Shown: positions 41,887-50,752 of the stretch, piece by piece
How positions within the stretch are numbered: position 1 is the stretch's first letter
How the letters are laid out: every line of letters starts with the position of its first letter
Source: Paenibacillus sp. 453mf
Lineage (GTDB): Bacteria; Bacillota; Bacilli; Paenibacillales; Paenibacillaceae
DNA length: 64,000 nucleotides
Reading direction: 5' to 3'
Assembly (NCBI RefSeq): GCF_900116105.1
Contig: NZ_FPAC01000001.1
Location: forward strand, 1,106,862-1,170,861
The notes under the pieces: generated by a model
Seen by the model: the letters and a program-made list of their open reading frames with translations, nothing else
What the model was told of the DNA's origin: nothing
Database searches by the model: none
Position numbers and translations under genes: made by a program

Positions 41887-41996
41887 TTTTTGTTCGAACG
41901 ACGCTGTTCCCTGTAATAGCACGTGAAGCAAATCATATATTCATATTACTCAGCATAAAATAAAAAGACAAACAACCAAAATAAAATAACTTAAAA

Positions 41997-42054
41997 ATAA
42001 CAAAAATAAAAATAAATAAAAATATTTGACTGATATTACCAGATGGTGTTATTG
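41997..42054 (+). promoter_or_regulatory. promoter/operator of the importer locus
   Basis: TTGACT (42026-42031) and TTATTG (42049-42054) are 17 bases apart. ATTACCAGATGGTGTTAT, with ACCA/TGGT arms, lies in the spacer. An inverted TTTTGTTAT box is at 41997-42005. The remaining gap from the upstream terminator to the gene is AT-rich with no other signal I can support. Confidence 0.5.
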
Positions 42055-42179
42055 TTGTTTTGTAAATTGATTGCATTAACATAACGGGTGGTGGTCATTT
42101 ACAGCATGAAACAGCAGACACGTCAGACAGCGCATGCAGACAGCAAAATTGATGAATCCAAAGGGGAGGGTAATTTTCA

Positions 42180-43595
42180 ATGAGAAAAATGAAAGCGCTT
42201 TTAAGTTTATTGATGGTGTTTACGTTCATCTTTTTGGCAGCGTGTTCTGGAGGTGATGCTGACGCACCAGCGACGACTCCAGAGACGAATACGGAAGCTG
42301 CAGGCAATAATGATACGGAACCAACCACCGAAACGGATACCGAAAATACTGAAGAGGCAGTTGCCGAAGACGTGCCCGATTTAGGCGGGCGAGTCATCAA
42401 GCTGTCATCCTGGTGGGATCTCACGCCAACAGATACAGATGCACAAGGCAAAGCATTGGTAGAGCAGCTGAAGAAGACAGAAGAGAAATACAACGTGAAA
42501 TTTGAATTCGTTAACATACCTTATGAAGAATACATGGAAAAATTCACAGCCTCCGTATTGGCGGGAGAGCCTCTCGCTGATATCACTTACCTCGAATACA
42601 AAGCAGCACTTCCTGCCATTCAGAAAGGCCAGCTACACAAAATTTCGGAATTTACAACACCTGAATCCAGCATTAACACGGATCAGCGCTTAGCTAATGC
42701 CGGTCCGGCACTACTTGGAGAGCAATACGGGTTCTACGGCGGCATGCCAAGTAACGGCGGCGTAGGAATCCACTACAACAGAGATTTGTTCGAAGAGCTG
42801 GGACTGCCAGATCTCCAAGAATTATACGACAAAGGCGAATGGACCTGGGATAAGATGCTACAGATTGCCAAACAGGCAACAAAGGATACAAACAATGATG
42901 GAAAAATGGACACATGGGGCTTCTCCGGCTGGTCCGCTCAAGTTGGACGGAATTTAATCGTAGCAAACGGCGGCAATACCGTACTCGATCCAGAAGGCGA
43001 CGAGACGAAGCCGAAGGAAGGCTTGACTGACCCTCGCACGATTGAGGCCATCGAATATCTGGTATCTCTGTACAACAATAACGTGGTCAAAGTGAAATCG
43101 GGAGACAAGTCACTGTGGGAAGAAACAGACACTTTCAAGGACGGCGATATTGCCATGTTCCACGCTGCACAATGGCAAATTGGAGATATTAACTTTGAGA
43201 TCGGTGTTGTTCCTTATCCAATTGGACCTCAAGGAAATCCTGAAGTCACATATGGAGACACGGCCCTAAATGCCTACTTCATTCCTAAGGGTGTGAAGGA
43301 CCCGGAACTTGTGTATCAGATCTTCGAAGAATTGTATGATGTTCCACAGCTGGAGGAGTATCCTTCACAGAACTACTTAGAAAGTCTGTACTCTTATGAA
43401 GATGACATCCGCATCATAAGAGAGAACATCACAGGAACAGGTTTGGTATCTCTTGATGAGGCTTATCCTGAGTACCCGTATTACAGCTTTGTTACTGACG
43501 TTCTTGTTGAGAACGCTTCCGTAGCTTCGGCAGCGGAAAAATACAAACAGCAGGCTCAGGCATCGATTGATAAGCTGGAAGCACAAAATAAATAA
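42180..43595 (+). CDS. extracellular solute-binding lipoprotein (sugar ABC importer)
   Basis: This 471-residue protein has lipobox LAAC (Cys 22), then an acidic Thr/Glu-rich linker to about 65, then the family 1 solute-binding fold (VIKLSSWWDLTPTDTDAQGK, ADITYLEYKAALPAIQKGQL, WTWDKMLQIAKQATKDTNND). It would capture oligosaccharide outside the membrane for one of the permease pairs. AAAGGGGAGGG precedes the ATG. A terminator follows, so it may be made in excess over the downstream permeases. Confidence 0.88.
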   Translation: MRKMKALLSLLMVFTFIFLAACSGGDADAPATTPETNTEAAGNNDTEPTTETDTENTEEAVAEDVPDLGGRVIKLSSWWDLTPTDTDAQGKALVEQLKKTEEKYNVKFEFVNIPYEEYMEKFTASVLAGEPLADITYLEYKAALPAIQKGQLHKISEFTTPESSINTDQRLANAGPALLGEQYGFYGGMPSNGGVGIHYNRDLFEELGLPDLQELYDKGEWTWDKMLQIAKQATKDTNNDGKMDTWGFSGWSAQVGRNLIVANGGNTVLDPEGDETKPKEGLTDPRTIEAIEYLVSLYNNNVVKVKSGDKSLWEETDTFKDGDIAMFHAAQWQIGDINFEIGVVPYPIGPQGNPEVTYGDTALNAYFIPKGVKDPELVYQIFEELYDVPQLEEYPSQNYLESLYSYEDDIRIIRENITGTGLVSLDEAYPEYPYYSFVTDVLVENASVASAAEKYKQQAQASIDKLEAQNK

Positions 43596-43621
43596 TGGGT
43601 TCCGCAATTATCAGCTTGGAG

Positions 43622-43668
43622 AAAGAGGGGCAGGGATTTAAGATTCATAATGCCCTGCCCCTCTCTTT
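43622..43668 (+). terminator. rho-independent terminator
   Basis: AAAGAGGGGCAGGG pairs with CCCTGCCCCTCTCTTT around a 17-base loop. Read-through would allow expression of the rest of the locus. Confidence 0.8.
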
Positions 43669-43822
43669 ATTAAGCTTCGACCTAGATTGAATGAACTAAA
43701 GATTTCATTGTTCTATAGCTTAAGATCAACACAGATCGAGTATTTACCTATGATTTCTTATGTTCAATCTATCTGCAAAGGAAATGAACTATGCTGCCTA
43801 TGGTAGTAGGGAGGCGTGCGAT

Positions 43823-46768
43823 TTGAATCCGCTGATGCGTGTGCAAACATGGTTAAAAGTGATACTGGTATTTGCGGTCGGCTCCTCTGTGCTGTTCTCT
43901 TCTTCAGTCATAGGAACTGTCGCTGCCGATGAGAATACTTCGATACTTCAATCTTCGGAGCAAGCCCCCATGTTGTCACAAGATCTGATTCTGACTAATG
44001 ATGAATCATATAGTGAATATGTTGAGAAGTTCGAGGGGGAGTCTTACCCTGACCAAGAGATCGTACTGGATGCAGCCAAGGTAAGCTCTCTTGAGGGGGA
44101 AGGTTCAGAAATCGTTTCAGACGTTGAGGGAGCCTCAGGGCCATCTATAAAAACTGGAGAAGACAGTACTTTGGAATGGACTTTTGAGGTCGAAGCAGCA
44201 GGCCTTTACTATATTTCATCCACCTATTATCCGACCGAGGGCAAGAGCTCAGCAATCGAACGAAGTCTGCTCATTGATGGAGAACTTCCATTTCGTGAAG
44301 CGGCATTCATTCAAATGGACCGGGTATGGGACAATCTGAAGCCCGAGGTTGAGCAGGATAATCGAGGCAATGATCTTCGTCCTCAGCAGCATGAGACCCC
44401 GGCTTGGCAAACGACATTGCTTAAGGATTCTAATGGCTATTATGAGGAGCCGTTTGCATTTTATTTCAGCCATGGCTCACATACCTTATCTTTAATTGCA
44501 CAACGTGAGCCGGTGATCATCAAGGAGCTTGTGCTTCATAAATATGAGGAGCCGGCCGCTTATGAAGAATATGCAAGCCTGAAGACATCTGAAGGAATGG
44601 ATTCACCCGCCGGAGTTCTTATTGAGCTGCAGGCAGAGGACGCTACAGCGAAATCATCCCCAACCCTCTATCCGCTGATGGATAGATCCAGCCCGGCAAC
44701 ATATCCATACAGTCCGAAGCTGTCTAAAGTGAACACGATCGGCGGCTATAACTGGCGTATCCCAGGTCAGTGGATTGAATGGGAGGTTGAGGTTCCGAAG
44801 GAAGGACTTTATAAACTTGCTTTTAACGCTAAGCAGAATTTTGTAAGAGGGATCTATTCGACTAGAAAGATGACTATTAACGGAGAAATTCCTTTCGAAG
44901 AAATGAGCAGAATTCCTTTTAGATACGAGAATGGATACGAAATGCGAATCATGGAAGATGAATCAAGCGAGCCTTATTTGTATCATTTGAAGGCAGGCAC
45001 TAACACCATCCGCATGGAGGTCACACTTGGTGAGTTTGCTCCGCTCATTCGCGAAGTAGAGAATAGCCTTATCGAACTGAATTCCATGTATCGCAAAATT
45101 CTGATGATAACAGGTACTGCCCCTGATGAGGTGCGGGATTATCGAGTTGATGAACGGATTCCTGACCTGCTTGAAGTGTTTAGCCAAGAGAGCGAACGAT
45201 TGAAGCAAGTAGGAGCACAGCTAAGAGCATTGTCCCAAGGCAGCGGTGACCAGGATGCACTGTTGAAAACAATGTCATTGCAGCTTGATGAAATGGTAGA
45301 TGATCCGGACACCATACCTAGACGATTACAGGCCTACAAGACCAATACAGGCGGACTGGGTACATGGCTCCAGCAAATACGGGAACAGCCGCTTGAGATC
45401 GATTCTATCTACATAGCTTCATCAGACCAAACAATCTCTAATAAGGGAAGCAGCTGGTTCGCGGAAATATGGCATGAAATCGTAACCTTCTTCTACTCCT
45501 TCTTCATTGATTATGATTCCATCGGAAGTGTAGCGAGCGAATCAGAGGAGGGACGAACGGTCACCGTATGGATCGGAAGTGGTCGAGATCAGGCGAATAC
45601 GATCAAATCGATGATTGATGAGACATTTACACCGGAGACAGGGATTCAGGTTAATCTGAAGCTGGTACCAATGGGCTCCTTGCTGCCTGCCACCTTATCA
45701 GGCCAGGGTCCGGATGTCGCCATGCAGATGGGAAATGACATTCCTGTCAACTACGCGATGCGTAATGCAGCTGCTGATATTTCTGTATTTTCGGACTACG
45801 ATGAGGTGGCCGCAAGATTTCGTGACAGCGCCTTAGTGCCGTACTCCTATGAGGATGGAGTGTATGCACTTCCTGAAACACAGACGTTCAACATGCTGTT
45901 CTATCGCAAGGATGTTCTGAATGAATTGGGTCTCGAAGTGCCGCAGACATGGGATGAAGTATGGAATCTTCTCTCCGTGCTTGATAAGAACCATATGGAT
46001 TTTGGACTGCCGCTCGTCGTTCAGCCAAGCTATCCAGGAGAGAATGTACCTCCGAACTCTGTATATTCGATGCTGCTCTTCCAGACGAACGGAGAGTTCT
46101 ATCGTGAGGGAGGCAAGGAGTCGGACCTTGATTCCCAGATTGGTATTGATGCCTTTAAACAATGGACTGAGTTCTATACGGATTACAAGCTGGAACGGGA
46201 ATATGACTTTGCAAACCGTTTTCGAACGGGTGAAATGCCAATCGGGATTGCTGATTATACGACGTATAACCAATTGACCGTATTTGCACCTGAGATCCGT
46301 GGAATGTGGGGTTTTACAGTGATTCCAGGTACGGAAAGTGAAGATGGGGGGATTAATCGCTCTGTGGCCAGCGGTGGAAGTGGTGTACTTATGCTCGAAG
46401 GAGCAGACGACAAAGAAGCCGCCTGGGAGTACATGAAGTGGTGGACCAGCGAGGAAACACAGGTCAAATTCGGGCGTGAGATGGAAGGCTTAATGGGTGC
46501 AGCCGCAAGATACCCTACCGCGAATATTAATGCACTTGAGAAGCTGCCATGGCCAGTCGAGGATTTCGATCAACTTCAGGCCGGATTTGATTGGGTTCAA
46601 GGTATTCCGGAAGTGCCGGGTGGTTACTTTACAGGACGACATCTCATTAATGCTTTCTATCGTACGGTTGACGGACAGACGGAACCGCGCGAAGCGCTGA
46701 TGGATTACGTTCAATATATTCAGGATGAGATTCGTGCCAAGCGCAGTGAATTTGGTCTGACCGAATAG
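43823..46768 (+). CDS. two carbohydrate-binding-like modules fused to a solute-binding domain
   Basis: At 981 residues it has a signal peptide (WLKVILVFAVGSSVLFSSS), two beta-sandwich modules of the same design (EWTFEVEAAGLYYI near 120 and IEWEVEVPKEGLYKL near 317), and a helical spacer near 440-560. A full family 1 solute-binding domain runs from about 580 to the end (GPDVAMQMGNDIPVNYAMRN, LPETQTFNMLFYRKDVLNEL). There is no lipobox. I start at TTG 43823 behind GGGAGG; an ATG at 43760 lacks a site. It probably works with the permeases just downstream and may bind polymer directly. Confidence 0.8.
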   Translation: MNPLMRVQTWLKVILVFAVGSSVLFSSSVIGTVAADENTSILQSSEQAPMLSQDLILTNDESYSEYVEKFEGESYPDQEIVLDAAKVSSLEGEGSEIVSDVEGASGPSIKTGEDSTLEWTFEVEAAGLYYISSTYYPTEGKSSAIERSLLIDGELPFREAAFIQMDRVWDNLKPEVEQDNRGNDLRPQQHETPAWQTTLLKDSNGYYEEPFAFYFSHGSHTLSLIAQREPVIIKELVLHKYEEPAAYEEYASLKTSEGMDSPAGVLIELQAEDATAKSSPTLYPLMDRSSPATYPYSPKLSKVNTIGGYNWRIPGQWIEWEVEVPKEGLYKLAFNAKQNFVRGIYSTRKMTINGEIPFEEMSRIPFRYENGYEMRIMEDESSEPYLYHLKAGTNTIRMEVTLGEFAPLIREVENSLIELNSMYRKILMITGTAPDEVRDYRVDERIPDLLEVFSQESERLKQVGAQLRALSQGSGDQDALLKTMSLQLDEMVDDPDTIPRRLQAYKTNTGGLGTWLQQIREQPLEIDSIYIASSDQTISNKGSSWFAEIWHEIVTFFYSFFIDYDSIGSVASESEEGRTVTVWIGSGRDQANTIKSMIDETFTPETGIQVNLKLVPMGSLLPATLSGQGPDVAMQMGNDIPVNYAMRNAAADISVFSDYDEVAARFRDSALVPYSYEDGVYALPETQTFNMLFYRKDVLNELGLEVPQTWDEVWNLLSVLDKNHMDFGLPLVVQPSYPGENVPPNSVYSMLLFQTNGEFYREGGKESDLDSQIGIDAFKQWTEFYTDYKLEREYDFANRFRTGEMPIGIADYTTYNQLTVFAPEIRGMWGFTVIPGTESEDGGINRSVASGGSGVLMLEGADDKEAAWEYMKWWTSEETQVKFGREMEGLMGAAARYPTANINALEKLPWPVEDFDQLQAGFDWVQGIPEVPGGYFTGRHLINAFYRTVDGQTEPREALMDYVQYIQDEIRAKRSEFGLTE

Positions 46769-46785
46769 AGGGGGGATACAAGCGT

Positions 46786-47757
46786 ATGTCCAATATCCAG
46801 ATTGAAAACAAGACTCGCGCAGTCCCTCCACAGGGCGAACGGGCGCTTCGGGAGAACAACAAGGTCAGCAGATTGATCAAGGAAATCAAAGTGAAGAAAC
46901 ATCTGTATATATTGATGGCTCCTTATATGATTTTGTTTCTGATGTTCACTGTATTGCCCGTAGTTCTCTCCATTATTATCAGTTTTACGTACTTCAACAT
47001 GCTCGAAATGCCAAAGTTTGTTGGATGGCAGAACTACACACGGCTGTTTCTAGAAGATGATATTTTCTTAATTGCGTTGAAAAATACACTGCTGTTCGCC
47101 GCCATTACAGGTCCAGTCAGTTATTTTGCTTGTTTTATCTTCGCATGGATCATCAATGAACTGAGTCCAAAATGGAGAGCCTTCATGACCCTGATCTTCT
47201 ATGCCCCATCCATTTCAGGAAATGTATTCTTCATTTGGCTGCTCATATTCTCCGGTGACCGTTACGGGATCATTAACGGTCTGCTCATTGAGATCGGAAT
47301 ACTGCTCGAGCCTATTCAATGGCTCAAAACCGAAGACTATGTGCTGCCAATCATCATATTGGTTCAGCTGTGGCTGAGTCTTGGAACAGGATTCCTTGCT
47401 TTTATTGCCGGTCTTCAAACTGTTGACAAGACGTTATATGAGGCAGGAGCTGTTGACGGCATCAAGAACCGCTGGCAGGAACTATGGTACATTACTCTTC
47501 CTTCCATGAAGCCGCAGCTGATGTTTGGAGCTGTTATTCAGATTACGACTTCACTTGCCGTATCGGATGTGTCCATTCAGCTTGCCGGATTCCCAAGTGT
47601 CAATTATGCAGCGGAGACCATCGTAACGCATTTGATGGATTTTGGTACGATCCGCTTTGAGATGGGATTTGCATCGGCAATTGCTACGGTATTGTTCATA
47701 ATCATGATCGGCTCCAACATAATCGTCCAAAAATTATTGCGTAGAGTAGGTGAATAA
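46786..47757 (+). CDS. sugar ABC transporter permease (MalF-type)
   Basis: This 323-residue protein has an unusually long basic cytoplasmic N-terminus (about 45 residues), six hydrophobic helices and the ATPase-contact loop EAGAVDGIKNRWQELWYI near 221. It pairs with the permease that starts two bases after its stop. No ATPase gene is present in the locus; CUT1 importers of Bacillota often share an MsmX-type ATPase. Confidence 0.9.
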   Translation: MSNIQIENKTRAVPPQGERALRENNKVSRLIKEIKVKKHLYILMAPYMILFLMFTVLPVVLSIIISFTYFNMLEMPKFVGWQNYTRLFLEDDIFLIALKNTLLFAAITGPVSYFACFIFAWIINELSPKWRAFMTLIFYAPSISGNVFFIWLLIFSGDRYGIINGLLIEIGILLEPIQWLKTEDYVLPIIILVQLWLSLGTGFLAFIAGLQTVDKTLYEAGAVDGIKNRWQELWYITLPSMKPQLMFGAVIQITTSLAVSDVSIQLAGFPSVNYAAETIVTHLMDFGTIRFEMGFASAIATVLFIIMIGSNIIVQKLLRRVGE

Positions 47758-47759
47758 AG

Positions 47760-48641
47760 ATGATGAACATACCCTATCGCCTATTCCGGAGAAATCGAGT
47801 AAAGAGAGTAAATCGCTCGTTTCTGGGAAGCTTGTCGCTGTTTCTCGTCTTGGGCGTTGTAGGTGCCTTCATGGTACTGCCGCTGGTATATGCCATTAAT
47901 GCGGCCTTCAAGCCGTTAGATGAAATCTTTATTTTTCCGCCGACGTTATTTGTCAAGAACCCAACGATGGATAACTTTGCAGATCTGATCAACTTGCTGG
48001 GCGCTTCATGGGTACCGTTCACAAGGTACATTTTTAACACAGTATTTATTACCGGAATGGGAATCGTGGGCCACGTTCTGCTGGCTTCTGCTGCTGCCTA
48101 TCCGCTTGCAAAGCATCAATTTCCCGGCAATAAGATCATGTTCCAAATGATCGTGCTGTCCTTGATGTTTACACCTGCTGTAACGGCCATTCCAACCTAT
48201 ATGATCATGTCCTGGCTGGGGTGGGTGGATACTTACTGGGCTGTCATCATTCCAGCCTTTTCTTATCCGCTCGGTCTGTATCTAATGAAGCAGTTCATGG
48301 AGCAGATTCCGGATGCTCTGATCGAAGCAGCGAAGATTGATGGGGCGAGTGAGTATCGAATCTTCTGGTCTGTTGTCATGCCGAATGTGAAGCCCGCATG
48401 GCTGACACTTATCATCCTGCTGTTTCAGATCCTGTGGGGAACGGATGGGAATGGATTTATCTATAGTGAGAATCTCAAGACGCTGACCTCTGCAACAACG
48501 AACATAATTCAAGGGGGCATTGCGAGAGCGGGTGTTGGTGCAGCAGTCGCGCTCATTATGATGAGTGTTCCGATTACCATTTTCGTATTTTCGCAAAGCC
48601 GTATTATTGAAACCATGGCGACTTCCGGGATGAAGGAATAG
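47760..48641 (+). CDS. carbohydrate ABC transporter permease (MalG-type)
   Basis: This 293-residue partner of the preceding permease has an N-terminal helix at 20-45, then the usual six-helix layout with EAAKIDGASEYRIFWSVVMP near 184. Very short spacing to its neighbours indicates one operon. Confidence 0.9.
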   Translation: MMNIPYRLFRRNRVKRVNRSFLGSLSLFLVLGVVGAFMVLPLVYAINAAFKPLDEIFIFPPTLFVKNPTMDNFADLINLLGASWVPFTRYIFNTVFITGMGIVGHVLLASAAAYPLAKHQFPGNKIMFQMIVLSLMFTPAVTAIPTYMIMSWLGWVDTYWAVIIPAFSYPLGLYLMKQFMEQIPDALIEAAKIDGASEYRIFWSVVMPNVKPAWLTLIILLFQILWGTDGNGFIYSENLKTLTSATTNIIQGGIARAGVGAAVALIMMSVPITIFVFSQSRIIETMATSGMKE

Positions 48642-48654
48642 GGGGGACAAGAAC

Positions 48655-50136
48655 TTGCATGCCTATAAAAAAACGTGGAAGCGATATTGGATTGGCTTTA
48701 CCGCAGCAGCGCTGCTCTGTTCCGCTCCTTCGGCGGTAGCTGCCAAGGCTCCTTATGAGAGCTACACCTACAATTACTATGAAGAGGCTGTGCCTGCTCC
48801 AGATGCATTTCTGCCGGATAGAAGTATTTCGGGACACGATCTCGGAATTGGAAGCTTCGTATCTCCACAGGACATGTTCGTCAGCAGGGCTGGCAAAATC
48901 TATATTGCGGATACGGGGAATCATCGGATCATTGTACTGGATGACGATTGGACCGTAGAGCAAATCATCTCAAGTTTCATGAAAGACGGAGCTGAAGAGA
49001 CTTTTAATATGCCCAGTGGTATCACGGTGAATGAAGCCGGAGACTTATATATCGCTGATACAGAGAATAAACGAATCGTCGTATTGACTTCAGAAGGAGA
49101 TTGGATCAAATCGATCGAAAATCCGCAGTCCGAGGTACTTGGAGCTAATTTCTCGTTTGTCCCGTTGAAACTGACGGTGGATGATGCCGAACGGGTATTT
49201 GTCACATCCCGGGGAGCCTATGAGGGGATATTGCAGTTTGATGAGTCCGGTGAATTCATCGGCTACGTTGGAACGATTCAGGTACGGCGCAATTTTGTTG
49301 ACTATTTGTGGCGGCTCATCGCTACAGATGCACAGAAGAATCAAATGGCATTATACATTCCAACGGAATTCTCCAATATTGATATGGGGGATAAAGGATT
49401 CGTTTATGCAACGAATATTGACCCGGGCTCCAGTACACCGGTTAAGCGTCTGAATCCTTCAGGTGAGGATGTGTTGAAGAGGTATGGATATTTTGATGTG
49501 AAAGGGGATATCCGATACCGGTCAATGGGAGTAAATGGAGGTCCCTCCAAATTAGTTGATATCAAATATCAAGGGAGCGGGATGTATAGTGTTCTGGATT
49601 CACTCAGAGGGCGTATCTTCACCTATGATCATGAAGGCAATCTGCTGTATATTTACGGCGGAATAGGAACACAGGTCGGAACCTTCAGTACGCCGGTAGC
49701 CATTGAGAAGCTCGGGAATCAGCATATCGTCCTCGATCAAGGTAAAGAAACCATTACACTCTTCTCTCCGACCAGCTATGGAAGTGCCATTAACGAGGCA
49801 GTCACCGCGCATTACAACGGGGATGACGAGTCTTCTGTAGCCAAGTGGCGAGAGGTACTGAGACTGAATGCGAACTATGATATCGCTTACATTGGGATTG
49901 GCAAATCACTCCTCTATGCCAAGCAGAATAAGGAAGCGATGGAGCATTTCAAGCTGGGTATGGATCGGAAAAACTACTCGGTTGCCTTCAAGCGGTATCG
50001 AAAGGAAGTGCTGCAGGAGCATTTCGGTACGATATTAACGATTGGAACTACAGTCGTTATTGTGTTTGCCGGATACAGATGGTCTAAAGCCTGGCGTAAA
50101 AGGAGGGAAGAGCAGCATGAAGCAGGATTTTATTAA
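48655..50136 (+). CDS. membrane-anchored NHL-repeat/TPR protein of the importer
   Basis: At 493 residues it has a signal peptide and NHL beta-propeller repeats (FVSPQDMFVSRAGKIYIADT, NMPSGITVNEAGDLYIADTE and others) over about 55-390. Two TPR-like helices follow (WREVLRLNANYDIAYIGIGK, AMEHFKLGMDRKNYSVAFKR), then one C-terminal membrane helix near 460 and a basic tail. The start is TTG behind GGGGGG. Such proteins regularly accompany YIP1 and DUF5696 genes in Paenibacillus importer loci; their role is unproven but likely structural, outside the membrane. Confidence 0.75.
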   Translation: MHAYKKTWKRYWIGFTAAALLCSAPSAVAAKAPYESYTYNYYEEAVPAPDAFLPDRSISGHDLGIGSFVSPQDMFVSRAGKIYIADTGNHRIIVLDDDWTVEQIISSFMKDGAEETFNMPSGITVNEAGDLYIADTENKRIVVLTSEGDWIKSIENPQSEVLGANFSFVPLKLTVDDAERVFVTSRGAYEGILQFDESGEFIGYVGTIQVRRNFVDYLWRLIATDAQKNQMALYIPTEFSNIDMGDKGFVYATNIDPGSSTPVKRLNPSGEDVLKRYGYFDVKGDIRYRSMGVNGGPSKLVDIKYQGSGMYSVLDSLRGRIFTYDHEGNLLYIYGGIGTQVGTFSTPVAIEKLGNQHIVLDQGKETITLFSPTSYGSAINEAVTAHYNGDDESSVAKWREVLRLNANYDIAYIGIGKSLLYAKQNKEAMEHFKLGMDRKNYSVAFKRYRKEVLQEHFGTILTIGTTVVIVFAGYRWSKAWRKRREEQHEAGFY

Positions 50137-50737
50137 GTTTCCTCTCCATCTCATCATCCATCCGTTTAAAGGGTATTGGGATCTGAAGTATGAGGGAGAA
50201 GGAAAACTTAGAGTTGCTATTACTATATTGTTTCTTCTATTTATAACCATGGTAATTCAGCGGCAGTTTGCCGGCTTCCTGGTCAATTTCAATGATCCCA
50301 GAACGTTAAACAGCTTGGCTGAACTCCAGTATGTAGTGCTTCCTTTTATCCTGTGGTGTGTATCGAACTGGTCCATTACGACACTCATGGAAGGTGAAGG
50401 GAAGTTTAGCGAAATCGTTAATGCGACCGCTTATGCGCTCATACCGATGATTTTGGTGTACTTGCCAATGACCTTAATCAGCCGATTTATGACACAGGAG
50501 GAGACCGCATTTTATTATTTGCTGAATACTGCAGCGGCCATTTGGTTCATATATTTGCTGTTCGTCGGCATTATGACCGTACACCAGTATACCGCAACGA
50601 AGACCATTGTCACGATTCTGCTGACTATAGTGGTTATGGCGATTATCGTATTCCTGGGTACGCTGGTGATGAGCCTCGTTCAGCAAATTATTGAATTTGT
50701 GATCAATATATACCGTGAGCTCTTATTCCGATCTTAA
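50117..50737 (+). CDS. YIP1-family integral membrane protein
   Basis: This 206-residue protein opens with the family phrase HPFKGYWDLKYEGEGKL and has five hydrophobic helices. AGGAGGG precedes ATG 50117, which lies 20 bases inside the end of the NHL gene, so the two are coupled. YIP1-type proteins in these loci have no known activity; a scaffold or transporter-accessory role is inferred from constant linkage. Confidence 0.8.
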   Translation: MKQDFIKFPLHLIIHPFKGYWDLKYEGEGKLRVAITILFLLFITMVIQRQFAGFLVNFNDPRTLNSLAELQYVVLPFILWCVSNWSITTLMEGEGKFSEIVNATAYALIPMILVYLPMTLISRFMTQEETAFYYLLNTAAAIWFIYLLFVGIMTVHQYTATKTIVTILLTIVVMAIIVFLGTLVMSLVQQIIEFVINIYRELLFRS

Positions 50738-50752
50738 GGAGGCGTAAGTCTG

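Noticed and set aside
42106..42183. 25-codon frame overlapping the start of the solute-binding lipoprotein gene
   Set aside because: No convincing ribosome site and no recognisable content; the ATGA overlap alone is not enough.
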